Below are positions 11,362 to 22,425 of a stretch of 64,000 nucleotides of DNA, one piece after another; the first letter of the stretch is position 1; each line of letters starts with the position of its first letter. Below the pieces are notes generated by a model. It saw nothing but the letters and a program-made list of their open reading frames with translations. It was not told where the DNA came from and ran no database searches. The translations under genes and the position numbers were made by a program. The stretch lies in contig CM063284.1 in the NCBI GenBank assembly GCA_032173965.1, positions 100,874,410-100,938,409 on the forward strand. The letters run 5' to 3'. The DNA is from Sitta carolinensis (lineage: Eukaryota > Chordata > Aves > Passeriformes > Sittidae).

Positions 11362-14040
11362 TTAAAACATTTCTACAAACTTAAATGTTTCCTTTGCTAT
11401 TTAATTGAGAAATGGCATGTAGGGCCATTTCAGGCCTCAGAACTTTTAGTGTTGTTTCTAACCTTGGCTGATTCTAAAGACTGGTATTTTTACTTTTCTA
11501 CCCCAGAGTAAAAATCTGTGAAGATTATAAATTTCTCGCTGCTTTTCTAATATTTGTTTTTTACAGAAAAGTAGTCTACTGCTACTGAAATGAAAAGATT
11601 CAACATATTATGCTATTTAACATTCAGTGCCTTATTAATGAGGGTTCAGAGATGTCTCTTGGGCAGTGGAGTGCAACCGAAGCTTAATAATGGGTTCCCA
11701 TAGTGAATATATCATTAATCAAGATAAGATGTCTGTATACTAGTGCTTCTGGTGCCACAGGAAAGGTAGATGATAGTTTAGGAAAAAAAAAAACCAAAAC
11801 GTTTCCCCAGTGTTTTCTATTAATTTTCATAAAAATTGATTAACTACTTCATTACAGTTGGTATGAGAGAATTTTGAAAAACATGTCTTGCTGGAAAATT
11901 TAATTCTTCATTTCCAAAATGGCCCACCCTCTAACTTTTTGTTTAAAAAACAGTTCAATATTCAGCTTCTTTTGTTACAAAACAGTATGTGATATCCCAA
12001 AACACAATATTGAAATACATTCTAAGAGTGATTTGAATTGATGGGTCCCTGTTTGTAGTTCTATGTGAATGTAGTGTTCATTCACATATAATATTTCTTT
12101 CTTAAATTCTGGTAGTAAAATTTGCTTCACAAAAAACCCAACCCAACCCAAAAAAATGAACAAAAAATACCCCAAACAAATAAGGACATCTCTAAATCCC
12201 TGCTTTTGTGTTTTAAACATGACCTTGTTCTTGTTTTAGATGTTGCAAACATATTTCAGTTATGATGCTTCAAAACATGTCAGAATTACTGCTTAATTTT
12301 GATATTGTTGTCTTTACCATTTAGTTTGTAGTACTCCACATTTTAATGTATGTTCCATTCATTTTTGTCAGCACTTTCATTATAATTTAAAGTTCCCATA
12401 ACTGTTCTCTTTCATTAGCTAAATAGGTAGGACAGGAATTGTTTTGATGATTGTGCGTATAATGCCAGCCCCCCTATGATTGTACTCACAGTGTAAAGAA
12501 AATGAGTCCCAAGATCTTTGTTTAATTTCAAGTACTTTTAAGTAAGACTTTCAAGAATTTGATTTTCGTTTTTTTTATGTCAATCCTGGCAGCTCATAAG
12601 CCTCTTCAAGTACATTTTCTGGAGTTTTATCTGACCTAATTTTTCTGATCTGAAGGGAAGAGAATGAGATTTCACTTAATTTGTCCTCATTCCACCACAC
12701 TTTTTTTAAAAAGTTATGCATTCTCCTGGTTCCTTTGGGTCTGCTTCATTAATTGGCCAATTACTTGTTAGCTTGGTATTACATTACCCTTTTTCTTAAA
12801 TAAGTCACGAAAAGGAGGTATTTTCAATATCTTCTTTCTTTTTCTACCCTTGCTTGCTGCCCATCAAAGTCACTGTGCCTAGTTCATGATGTAGTTGTCT
12901 GCCAGGCTTTAACTTTTTATGCTTTCTTAGCCCTAAGCTGTTTTTCCTTCTACTGCCACCCTTTCTTGAGGTACATGTTCTTGGCCATTTGAAGAGACAG
13001 ATGTCTCCCTCTCTTTTTCCTGACATTTTTATGCAACTTAGTCCATCTGCCATCAGTTGCAACAGGGGTTTCTTGACTCAAAGCACCGTAGAAATGCTGA
13101 GGTTAATGGCAATCAGGCAATGAGAAGATGCCTTTAGCCAAGCATGACATTATAAACATTCAAGTTCCCTACATGCAGTGTTGTGAACAAGAACTAGCAC
13201 ATAACGAACTCGTTTAAATCAGTTTAGCAACTGGAAAAACTTAGCAGTTGGCAAATCAGTGGTGTTTGTTTCAGTGCTACAGGGCCAGGGCGCTTGCACA
13301 GCTGGGCCCCTCCTCTCTCACATCACACGTAGCCTCCACCTAAACTCAAGAACTTCAAGACACTTCCTTGAGTGTGGTCCTGTTGACACCAAGTGCCCAC
13401 AGAGATTCATGGCAGTGGATCTCTTCAGCTAGAAGTTGTTCATCTAGAACTCTCTGACTTTGCCCTTTTCTGGCTGTATTTTTTGCTTTGCCTTTTTCAT
13501 GGCAGTCTGCAGCCTGGATGCCAGCCAGACTTGTACTTCAAATAAAAAGTTGCCTTGAAAGTGCTGCTTGCCATATAGGTTTGCTGGAAATAACAAAAAA
13601 ATGCTAGGGCCTACTTCATTATCTAATTCACAGCACCTATTTGAACGCAAGTTTATATGGAAGAACACATAAGTTACAGTAGGCATTTTGCCTTAAAATT
13701 AGGGAAGAAAGAGGCCTAATCTTGCTAGCTGCTTGGGTAGAGATACTTTCTTTAAAAGTACTATTCATTAATTAATAAAAATTAAATGCCATTGTGATGT
13801 AGGGTAGTACAGGCTTGTGGGCCAAACAAAACCTTGATGACCAACTGAGGAGATTTTACTTGTCATATGGTGAAGTGATAGCTTGCTCTGTGTATTGATA
13901 ACAGTCTGATGATGCTGCCAGCTAGTACAAGTATATTAGAATATCTATTTCTGTCATACAAATTAAATAGGAGATAAAATGAGAGATAAGCTTTGGCAGT
14001 AGAAGCAAAGCATTTGAAACAGAGCAAGGACTTCATTTGA
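11362..14040. other. Unique AT-rich sequence, no gene recognised
   Basis: No gene or repeat family is recognised. There is a small CCCAA-rich patch near 12138-12150 and scattered ORFs under 95 codons without domain features. Confidence 0.55.
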
Positions 14041-14306
14041 AGGACTAGAGGCAATGAACACATGGTGAATAACAGGAGGTTCCCTGTGAACCTCAACAAA
14101 CACTTTTTTTAATGTGAGGGTGACTGAGCATTGGCACAGGTTGCCATGGAGTTTGTGGAGTCTTTCAGACTCTGATCTTGGAAATATTAAAAAGCCGTCT
14201 GGACACGGCCATAGGCCACCAGTGATGGGTGGCCCTGCTTGAGCAAGGGGTTGGACAAGATGATCTCCAGAGGTCCCATCCAACCCCAGCATTCTGTGGT
14301 CCTGTG
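14041..14306 (+). mobile_element. CR1 LINE 3' fragment
   Basis: This is the typical end of an avian CR1: 'gtgagggtgactgagcattg', 'gcacaggttgcc', 'aaaaagccgtctggacacgg', 'tggccctgcttgagcaaggg', then 'gttggacaagatgatctcca', 'gaggtcccatccaacc' and 'attctgtggtcctgtg'. Only about 266 bp is retained, so it is a 5'-truncated dead copy covering the very end of ORF2 and the 3'UTR. Minus-strand ORFs here (about 13863-14364) are shadows of the repeat. Confidence 0.93.
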
Positions 14307-15670
14307 TTAAAGGAGTAATTCCTTTTAAATAATTCCTATTTAAATAAATAATGTGTAGCAGCACAGTCTACTGCATGTATATGATTCATATAGAATTGGT
14401 GAGGTGTACTGATACATTCATTCTTTTTGAAAAGCTTAATTTTATCTGATTAATAAAGAATTATTTAATCACATAGAGCAAATGGTAATTTACTTCTCTA
14501 AAACAGATGATAGCTACATTGGTTTCACATATATATTTCTGAGAATATTTTCTTGTTTGGAAGCCTTTTCAACTTTCATATATCTCAGTGGAGAGTAACT
14601 ATATGATGGTTGAAAATAAGAAATGCTCAAGAGACTAAAATTTAACAGAGAAGGGCACTGAGATACTCAGTTTGTTATTTTGCAGATTAAATGTAACACT
14701 GGAATTTGGATCTCTTGTCATAGTAGCGTACGCTTACCTTTACTGCTAGCCTTTTAACCCAGGACCCTCCACTTCCCCAGTGCTTGTGGATTATTATGAC
14801 CTTTCAGGGTGTCACAGGTCAAGGATATTTCTTGTCTGAATTTGTATTTTTTGGTGTAGTTTTTACCTACAATCAAACAGACATTGCAGGCACTGGGCAG
14901 GATACTGTAGACAAATACTGAGAGTAAGCACAGCCTTATGAAGTCATTGATGTTGTCTGGCTTCCGTGCTTCCAGTAATTGTTTTGTGCACAGATGGCTG
15001 AGTGCAAAAGATCAGTTATTCCCCTTTGTGGAAGGGGACAGTATGGATGACAAGCAGCAGACTTTCTTTTTAATTGTTGAACTATTTGCATTCATAGTTC
15101 TATTCATGAAAATGGGTCCTTTCAGTTCTGTCAGAATAGGGCATTAAATAGTACTTGGTATGGATTTGAGGGCACGGATGAGACAGTTTGTGAAACAGTG
15201 AGCTGCTAGAATTCAATTAAAAAAACTAGATTCAATGGGGACTAGGAAATGCTGTTTATAAATAGGAAGAAGGGAAAGTTCATGCAAGCTTCCTATTATC
15301 ACAAGAGTGAACCCACTATAGAATCAGCCCAAAAGGTGTCTAAGGAGAGAAGCCCCATCTGGATGCTTTAAGTTGGGCTTTGGGAGAGTTTCTCTTTTCC
15401 AGTGGCTTACAGGTGAAATCCAGGGAAATTAGTACCCTGTGCCACAACATTGTCTGTTGTAGTGTAGCATCTGACACCAATGTCCTTTATATTCAGTGTT
15501 TATCTTTTCTGTAGGATGAATCATTAGTTTATTTTATTTGTCCCACTCAGTCAGTAAAGAACTGGGTTTTGGATCAAAATCTAATATTGTGTCATGTCTC
15601 AGGCATTAGAAAAACTACTTTAGTATTTATCACATTTTCTAAGTCCCTTGTCTTATTCCGTATGCTAATA
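14307..15670. other. Unique AT-rich sequence, no gene recognised
   Basis: No supported gene or repeat is seen between the CR1 tail and the LTR fragment. A 69-codon ORF at 14938-15147 has no features. Confidence 0.55.
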
Positions 15671-15706
15671 GAGAAAATTAACTCTACCTCAGTCAAAACC
15701 AGCACA
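15671..15706 (+). mobile_element. Remnant of the 3' end of the same LTR family as 10856-11356
   Basis: The run 'gagaaaattaactctacctc' followed by 'agtcaaaaccagcaca' matches the 3' terminus of the LTR at 11319-11356, which ends agaaaattaactccagcc...ca. It matches even better the general form of that LTR end as I remember it from other birds. Only about 36 bp is recognisable, so this is an old, degraded piece or a short chance match. Confidence 0.5.
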
Positions 15707-18700
15707 TAATATAGAAGATGTTTAATTAATACAATTTCTATTTTGAACATTCATCTCCTTTTAATTCACCTTGTAGAAATGCTAAATCAGGGTTGGATTA
15801 TACCTCACTTGGACAGCCAATAGTCCTGCCAGGGTATTTTGAGTCTATGTGAGGGAGAAATGGGCATACATGGATTAGTATAAATTTAGACTATTTCAAA
15901 TACTCTCATTGCTGACCTGTCAGTAATCCTTTTGTTTGTTTGCATTGTACTGTAGTGCTTTCTAACACAATCTAATGGCCAAATTCCCCCTCATTTTGCT
16001 TTACTGACTCCTCAAGGACATGTGCAAGTTGCTTATGCCTGACTTTGTTATCACCAACTCTTTGAACTCTTGTCAGCAATCTGCTAATAAAGGATCTAGA
16101 GTTTCAGTTGCAGCAAGCATAAGGTATTTTCAGTTTTTAGGTACTTGCAAATCCCATTACAGATCAATGTGTGCAGTGGATTCCCTTCAGTCTGTCTGTG
16201 GGTGAAAAAATGCTCGTACTTGTGAGACCACCTAGAACAGAAAATGGCTGTTTCAGCTGGTCATCACCTATGCAATGTAAACACACACAGTGTGGCAGAT
16301 TCCTTCATAAAATGTAAGAGTTATCAGGTTCTGTCCAGACACCAGCCAGACTAGACCAAAGTTTCAAGCAATTCTTCTTTTATCGTTCTTTGGGGTGAAG
16401 TATTTGGCAGATTTGTGCCCCAAGCCAAAAAAAGATTTTGTAGGGTAGTCCCACCTGCTATTCACTGGGAAAACTTATTTTTAAACTGTTTCCATGAAGT
16501 ATGCCTGGTATGGGATTAGACTTTACAAGCTGAATGAGGGTTCTGCTGGTTTCATACACAGTACAGTGCCTCAGTGTGTGCACCGGAAAAGGTTCAATGC
16601 TGGACTCTCTCCCTCCACACCTCATTTTTAAACTGTTAACTATAAGCTCTCATGGTAGCAATGCTACATCTGTACCTCAGGGGCCACTTTCAGGTGCCAG
16701 TAACCTCCTAAAATGTACTCTTTGTGAACATTCCTTATATAGAAGTTCTCAGGCCGGAAGGGAAATGTCATAGAATGTTCTTGATTCTGTTCTTCTAGAC
16801 TGCCTGCACTATGAAAGTCTTAAGATATTATGGAGTCATTTTAAGGACGGCAAATTCCTTATTTCGTGGATCAGATCCCTTAATAATGATGTTTTAAGTA
16901 TTTCTAATTTGTCTCTGTGCTATTAGACAACAAAGATAGACTTTTTTATTTGACAGATTGATTTATTTTAAAAATCAATTGCAATACAACGTGTGATCAT
17001 TTACAGAGAACAGGCTTTCTTAATTATAAGCTGAATCAGAAAACAACTGTGAAATATACTTACATTTTTTTTTTTTTTTTGAAAAATACTTATTTACAAG
17101 GTGTCAGCGTGATTTGCACAAAGGTTTACACAATGGTTTCAGAAAAATATATATCTCTAATATCTAGTTGTTTGAAATCTTCACAATAAGCTGATGGACT
17201 AAAAACCCAAAATGTCTAAATTGAACTTAAATTTTTGCCTTTTACAACAGTATTTTCACTGTTTTTTCCTGACACAGTCCTTTGCTATTTGGTAAAAAAA
17301 AAAATCTTTTCCTAATTTAAGCAACCTGTTTTGCACATTAGTAGAGAATCTTCTCTTTGTTTCTGTTTATTTTACACTCTGTATATTTATTTATGCTGTT
17401 TTACACTCTTTTCTGGCTTTGATTTTAAGGTTGTGCTCCATGACACTATTTACTAAGTATATTGCACACTAACACTTTGTGTCTTTCATATTGGGAATAT
17501 AATCCGCTATGCAAACAGTTATGTGAAATAACCAATAGAACTGTAATCTAAATTGTCTAGAGTTCTTGTTTGCAGTTTATAGAACACAGCAGTTTGTATT
17601 GGATGTACTAATTCTATAGTCTGTGTCTTAAATAGTACAGTAATGCTAATGGTGTCTAAAAAGTAGGCTATGCAGTGAATGGTATGGTTTATGTTTTCAA
17701 GCTTATTGCTTTGTGCTCTTAATACTTTTTGCATTTTTATTAATGAGAGCTGCTACTTAATGCTGGGAGGTTCTGAAATCTATCCTAATGTGATTTGAGT
17801 TAGAGAAGAAACTTTTTTTTGTTTAAAAATCAGCTGACATTTTCAGTCCAGTGCCTTCCTGTTTGTGTATCAATGTCAGTTTTTCTGGCATACCTTCAAT
17901 ACTGTGGCTGCATTTTTGCCTGTTTTTTTGCCTGTTTGCAAAAATATTAATTTCTTTTGGATTTGCTCTTTTTTGGTATAGTTTGAAGTTATGTTAAGTC
18001 TAAGACTTCACAGTTGTATCATACTGCTGAAAGAATGGTATTATTCAAGCGCTGAACCTGTACCTTATATTCTTACAGTCTGAAAGCCTCCTCTCAATTC
18101 CAGGCAAAACATGGATGTGGTATCACAGCCGTTCAAACTTGGGTGGCCCTTAGGATTTCAGGTTGTATTGTTTGGGCAAGAGCTGAAAGTACTGAGGCAT
18201 ATTCCAGAGGGTTCTGTGGCATAAAATCCTAAGTGTTAGAAAAATGTAATGGAAAATTGTAATGCAATAAGGTGATCATATATGTATCTGCAGTTCTGTA
18301 TGTATACATCTGGAACTCTGCTCTCTGGAATAAACACAGCTGCATTTATTTGAATGTGTGAAACAGATTTATATACACAGGAGAATAAATCTTGTATTGC
18401 ACACTCAAATACACTTGAGTACAAAATTTTAGTTGGCCGTGTATCACTATTGTGAACTTCCTTTTTTCTTTTATTTTTTTTTAATTATGCAAGAATTACT
18501 TTAAAATTTGTCCTCTGATTTCAAGTCCAGAATTTAATAAATCAAAATCCAGATAATTTAGCTATATACCTATCCAAACAGTTGCTCTAGGCCACAGTGA
18601 ATAGCATTGTCTTTATAGAATCTGAGAGACTACTGTCACTTATTCATAGATTTCACCACTGCTGTGCATGTGAGGGAAAATATTACAGTGGTAAAGCTCA

Positions 18701-18751
18701 TCTTGAGATCTAAACTTAAATAAACAAAATTATGATAATTCAGTGTGATAT
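15707..18751. other. Unique AT-rich sequence, no gene recognised
   Basis: This stretch contains a T16 run at 17065-17080 and other short homopolymers. No exon-like ORF or repeat family is recognised. Confidence 0.55.
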
Positions 18752-18783
18752 AAATTTTAATCTGTTAAAATTTTAATCTGTTA
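18752..18783. repeat. Perfect 16-bp tandem duplication
   Basis: The unit aaattttaatctgtta occurs at 18752-18767 and again at 18768-18783 without mismatch. It is a small local slippage-type duplication. Confidence 0.9.
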
Positions 18784-18893
18784 TGATCAGAACTGAGCTG
18801 CAGAGGTTACATCTGCCTCTGTGCCCCTCTTGCTCATCTTACAGTATTTCCAGGTATAAGCATTTATCTGTTTACTGTTGCCTTGAAAGAACA

Positions 18894-18929
18894 GTGTGTG
18901 TGTGTGTGTGTGTGTGTGTGGGGGGGGGG
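18894..18929. repeat. (TG)n microsatellite followed by a G9 run
   Basis: About 13 uninterrupted TG units end at 18920 and run straight into nine further G residues (18921-18929). It is a compound simple repeat and probably length-polymorphic. Confidence 0.95.
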
Positions 18930-21376
18930 TGAGGTTAGTTGTGCATTAGGAGTGAGTATTAGATGATGTGGGTGAGTTTTATCTGCACTTCCTTCTGCTC
19001 AGAGCTCTTTGTTCAGAGGTCAGCCAGGAAGGCCAAGGATGAGTGCCCCTCTTTCCTCCCAGACAAAAATGTGGAGACAGGATAAGTAACCCCACAGGGA
19101 CAGAGTGCAGATGGGGGTCTGCTGCCACTGCATAGGAAGCAGCTGCTGACAATATTTCTCTCAAGAACTATTTAACCAAAAGAAGTAGTTCTTTTTAAAC
19201 CTCTTCAGCATTTCATTTAATAAGGCATATTAAGAGGGAATACATAAAAAAGACACCAGAGAACCCAATTTATGCATTTATTTTTTAGGTGACAGCCTGA
19301 ATTACATTTCTTAAATGTGGCTGTGGATCCATGATGAAAGACAAATAAATCAACATTATCCTTTAAATAGATTAACGTTTCCTATGCATAACCCAGTGCT
19401 GTGACTTGTCTGTAAAGAGACACGTGTCTTAGAAGGCCAATGTGTAGTGTAGTGGATATAAGGGAAGTATACTTTTTTCCCAAGACCTCTTGCTTTCCTT
19501 TCTTGGGCAACTGATAATACAATCTAACAGTCAATATGCAGGAAGGTGGTTTTCTGCTCCACTGATGCTGTTTTCACACAATATTGGGACAGCAGAATGA
19601 TGATGAGTGATTTGGATAGAATTTTGTTTCAAGGTACTGATGTAAATGGTTTGCTCAAAGGTAGCCTGTTTAATGTGAGGGAAGGGAAAGAACTGGGGGA
19701 AAATTCTTCACTATCAAGTTTTCCCTTTATTTAGAAATGTGGATTGATAGCTTGACTCTTTTGCTCAGGTACTGTTACCTTCTCACATTAAAAGAAATAC
19801 GTGTATCTGTATGATATGAACATGAGAAGAGATAAATATCTCTGAAGAACTGAAAATTCTAAAGTAAGGAGAGAGGCCATTCACAGAAAGGAGCTTTTGG
19901 CCTGGAAGAACATAATGTTTTCTCTTGGACAGGATGTCCTTCCATAAAGCTTGTATTAGCTCTCTGGGACTTGGTGGAAGCACTCAGGTGCCATATGTGC
20001 CATTAGGTCTGAGTTAATAGGGAGGAGATTCTGCATCAGAGCATACAGAACCAGTGAGTGATGTGTTTAGTGGACCATGACTAATTGGGGAAAAAAAAAA
20101 AAAAAAGGAATATGTTCCAAATCCCTATTTGTTGCAATTACTGGATGACTAAACTGGTATTCCACTGTCCTTAGAGAAGGAAATTCCTCCATCCCTCAGG
20201 GAGTGTCTATAAACTTATCCAGCCTAATTTTTATTATTTTTTGTCCAAACTTCTTTATGAGAATGGAATATGAATATTTCCTTGCTGTACTTGTCAGAGG
20301 AAAGCACTTTACCTTTTCAGACTTCTCTTTTAGAGAAATAGTTTGCAAGCTGTTGAGGTAATGATCTCTTATTTTTTTAGTCTAACCCAAATTACAGATC
20401 AGCTTACGAGTGACTGTAGAAAAATTGTGGAAGATTTTTCTAATATTCATTTACTCATGGTGTCATGCTAAGATAGAGATTTTCTTGAGAAGAATTTGAG
20501 TTATTCTACTGCCTGTGAACTATATTCTGTGCTAGTGGAGTTCTGAAGTTATTCAGTAATTAAAATCACATCTGCCAATCTATTTTTCCTGTATTTATGG
20601 TACATATTATCATGGTATTTGAGGATATCTAAGTATAGACTTTGAGCTGAATGTCTAATATAAACCAAGTGAAAATATGTTTATATTAAAATCTCTAGAA
20701 ACCATTGTTGACTAGATCTGGAATTAATTATTAGAGTACAATATTTTTTTAAAAGTCAGAGTTTTCTTCTTTCCCTATCAGGGACACTTAAAAATTGTTC
20801 TGTATATGTTGACATAGAAATAAAGTTTACTTTTTTTTGGCTACTTGCATTTGTCTTTGGCTTCCTACTTAAAGAAGAACTGGCAAAAAGGTAGTTGTCT
20901 GGAAAACTGCCATCTCAAATTACATTATTCTTCCCTGTTTCTGTTAATTTCAGCTGTGTCCTCAAAATACACTCTGGTGTTTTTAATAGCAAGAAAGAAA
21001 GCTATTAACTATCCTTGTACTGCTCTCATTTGCAGTTATAAATGATGTCAACAGTGCCAAAATACTTGCATTTAGAGTGGCATTTTGCCTTGTACATACA
21101 GCAGAAAGAAAAATAGTCTCTCTCCTCCCATTAGCTATTGGCCAGCATATTTTTTGCTTTTGCTGTGTTCTTCATAATCTGCAAAAGAATAGATTAGCTT
21201 TTTTCTGCTCAGTGGGTAAGATCTATGGCTGATTCAAATCAGAGGCATATACATTTTATTCCTGAATATCTGGCCCATTGTGTGATACTCAGGGAAAAAT
21301 ATTCTTGGAGGATTTAGGGCAATCTTAGCTGGAAATACAAGAAATTTTTCAGAAAGATCACTCTTGTCAGCTTGTA
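18930..21376. other. Unique AT-rich sequence, no gene recognised
   Basis: An A16 run lies at 20091-20106. ORFs are short and featureless, and nothing else is recognised. Confidence 0.55.
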
Positions 21377-22425
21377 AAATAGAATGGTTTGGGTTGAAAG
21401 AAACCTTACAGAACATCAAGTTCCAAAGCCCCCCTGCCATGGGCTGGGGCACCTTCCACTAGACCAGGTTGCTCAAGGCCCCATCCAACCTGGTCTTAAA
21501 AAGCTTTCAGGGATGGGACGTTGACAACTTCCCAGGGCAGCCTATTCTAGTGCTTTGTAACTCTCATAGGGAAGAATTTCTTCCTTGCATCTAATCTAAA
21601 TGTACCTTTTTTGAGTTTAAAGCCATAGCCCTTGGTTCTGTCATTACCTGCCCATGGAAAAGTTCTTTCTCTGCCTTACTTGTAGGCTCCCTTCAGGTCC
21701 TGGAAGACTACTTTATAGCAGTCTCCCTGAGCCTTCTACAGGAAGAACACCCAGCTCTCTCAACATGTTTGCATAGGAGAGGTGCCAGCCTTCTGATCAG
21801 CTTGGTGGCCTCCTCTGCACCTGCTCTAACAGGTCCATGTCTTTCCAGGGCTGGGAACCCCAGAGGCAAATGCAGCTCTGCAGGTGGGGTCACAGCAGAG
21901 CAGAGCAGAGGGCCAGAATCCCCTCCCTTGCCCTGCTGGCCACACTGGTTTGGATGCAGCCCAGGATTCTTTTGGCTTTCTGTGCTGTGAGCGAACACTG
22001 CCAAATCATATTCAGATTTTCATCCACCAGTACCCCCAAATCTTCTTCCTCACAGCTGTTCTCAATCCCTTCTTGTCTCAGTCCGAATCCATGTTTGGAA
22101 CTGCCCTGACTCAGGTGCAGAACCTTGCACTCCAGCCTGTTGACCTACGGGAGGTTCCCATGGGCGCACTCCTCAGGCTTGTCTTAGGATCATCAGAATG
22201 ACATCCCTTGCTGCTGAAACACTTCCCTAGACTACTCCCCTTGGTGCTGTCTTGCAAACTGGCCGAAGATGCACTCACTCTCACTGTCCATGTTCCTGAC
22301 AATGATGTGAAATATTGACATCATTGTTATTGGTCCCTTATGGACTCTTGAAGCATGCCGCTTGTCACTGGTCTCCACTGGAACAGTGAATCATTGACTG
22401 CTTCTCTTTGAATGCACGCAATGCT
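21377..22425 (-). mobile_element. CR1 LINE, ~1 kb 3' portion, antisense, ORF2 degraded
   Basis: Read on the plus strand this is the reverse complement of an avian CR1. It starts with the 3' end (agaatggtttgggttgaaag) and continues through 'ccatgggctggggcaccttc', 'actagaccaggttgctcaag', 'ttcatccaccagtaccccca' and 'gcacactcaggtgcagaacc'-type motifs, to 'gtcactggtctccactggaa'. On the minus strand it covers the C-terminal half of ORF2 (reverse transcriptase) plus the 3'UTR. The catalytic FADD box expected in CR1 reads FARQ at 22258-22247, and a stop follows shortly after, so the enzyme is dead. All ORFs at 21708-22302 are by-products of this repeat. Confidence 0.93.

Noticed and set aside
13863..14364. 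Minus-strand ORFs of 78 and 133 codons
   Set aside because: They mostly run antisense through the CR1 3' end at 14041-14306, so they are repeat shadows.
21708..22302. Cluster of overlapping ORFs up to 105 codons on both strands
   Set aside because: They lie entirely inside the antisense CR1 (21377-22425). The GC-richer repeat simply has fewer stop codons.
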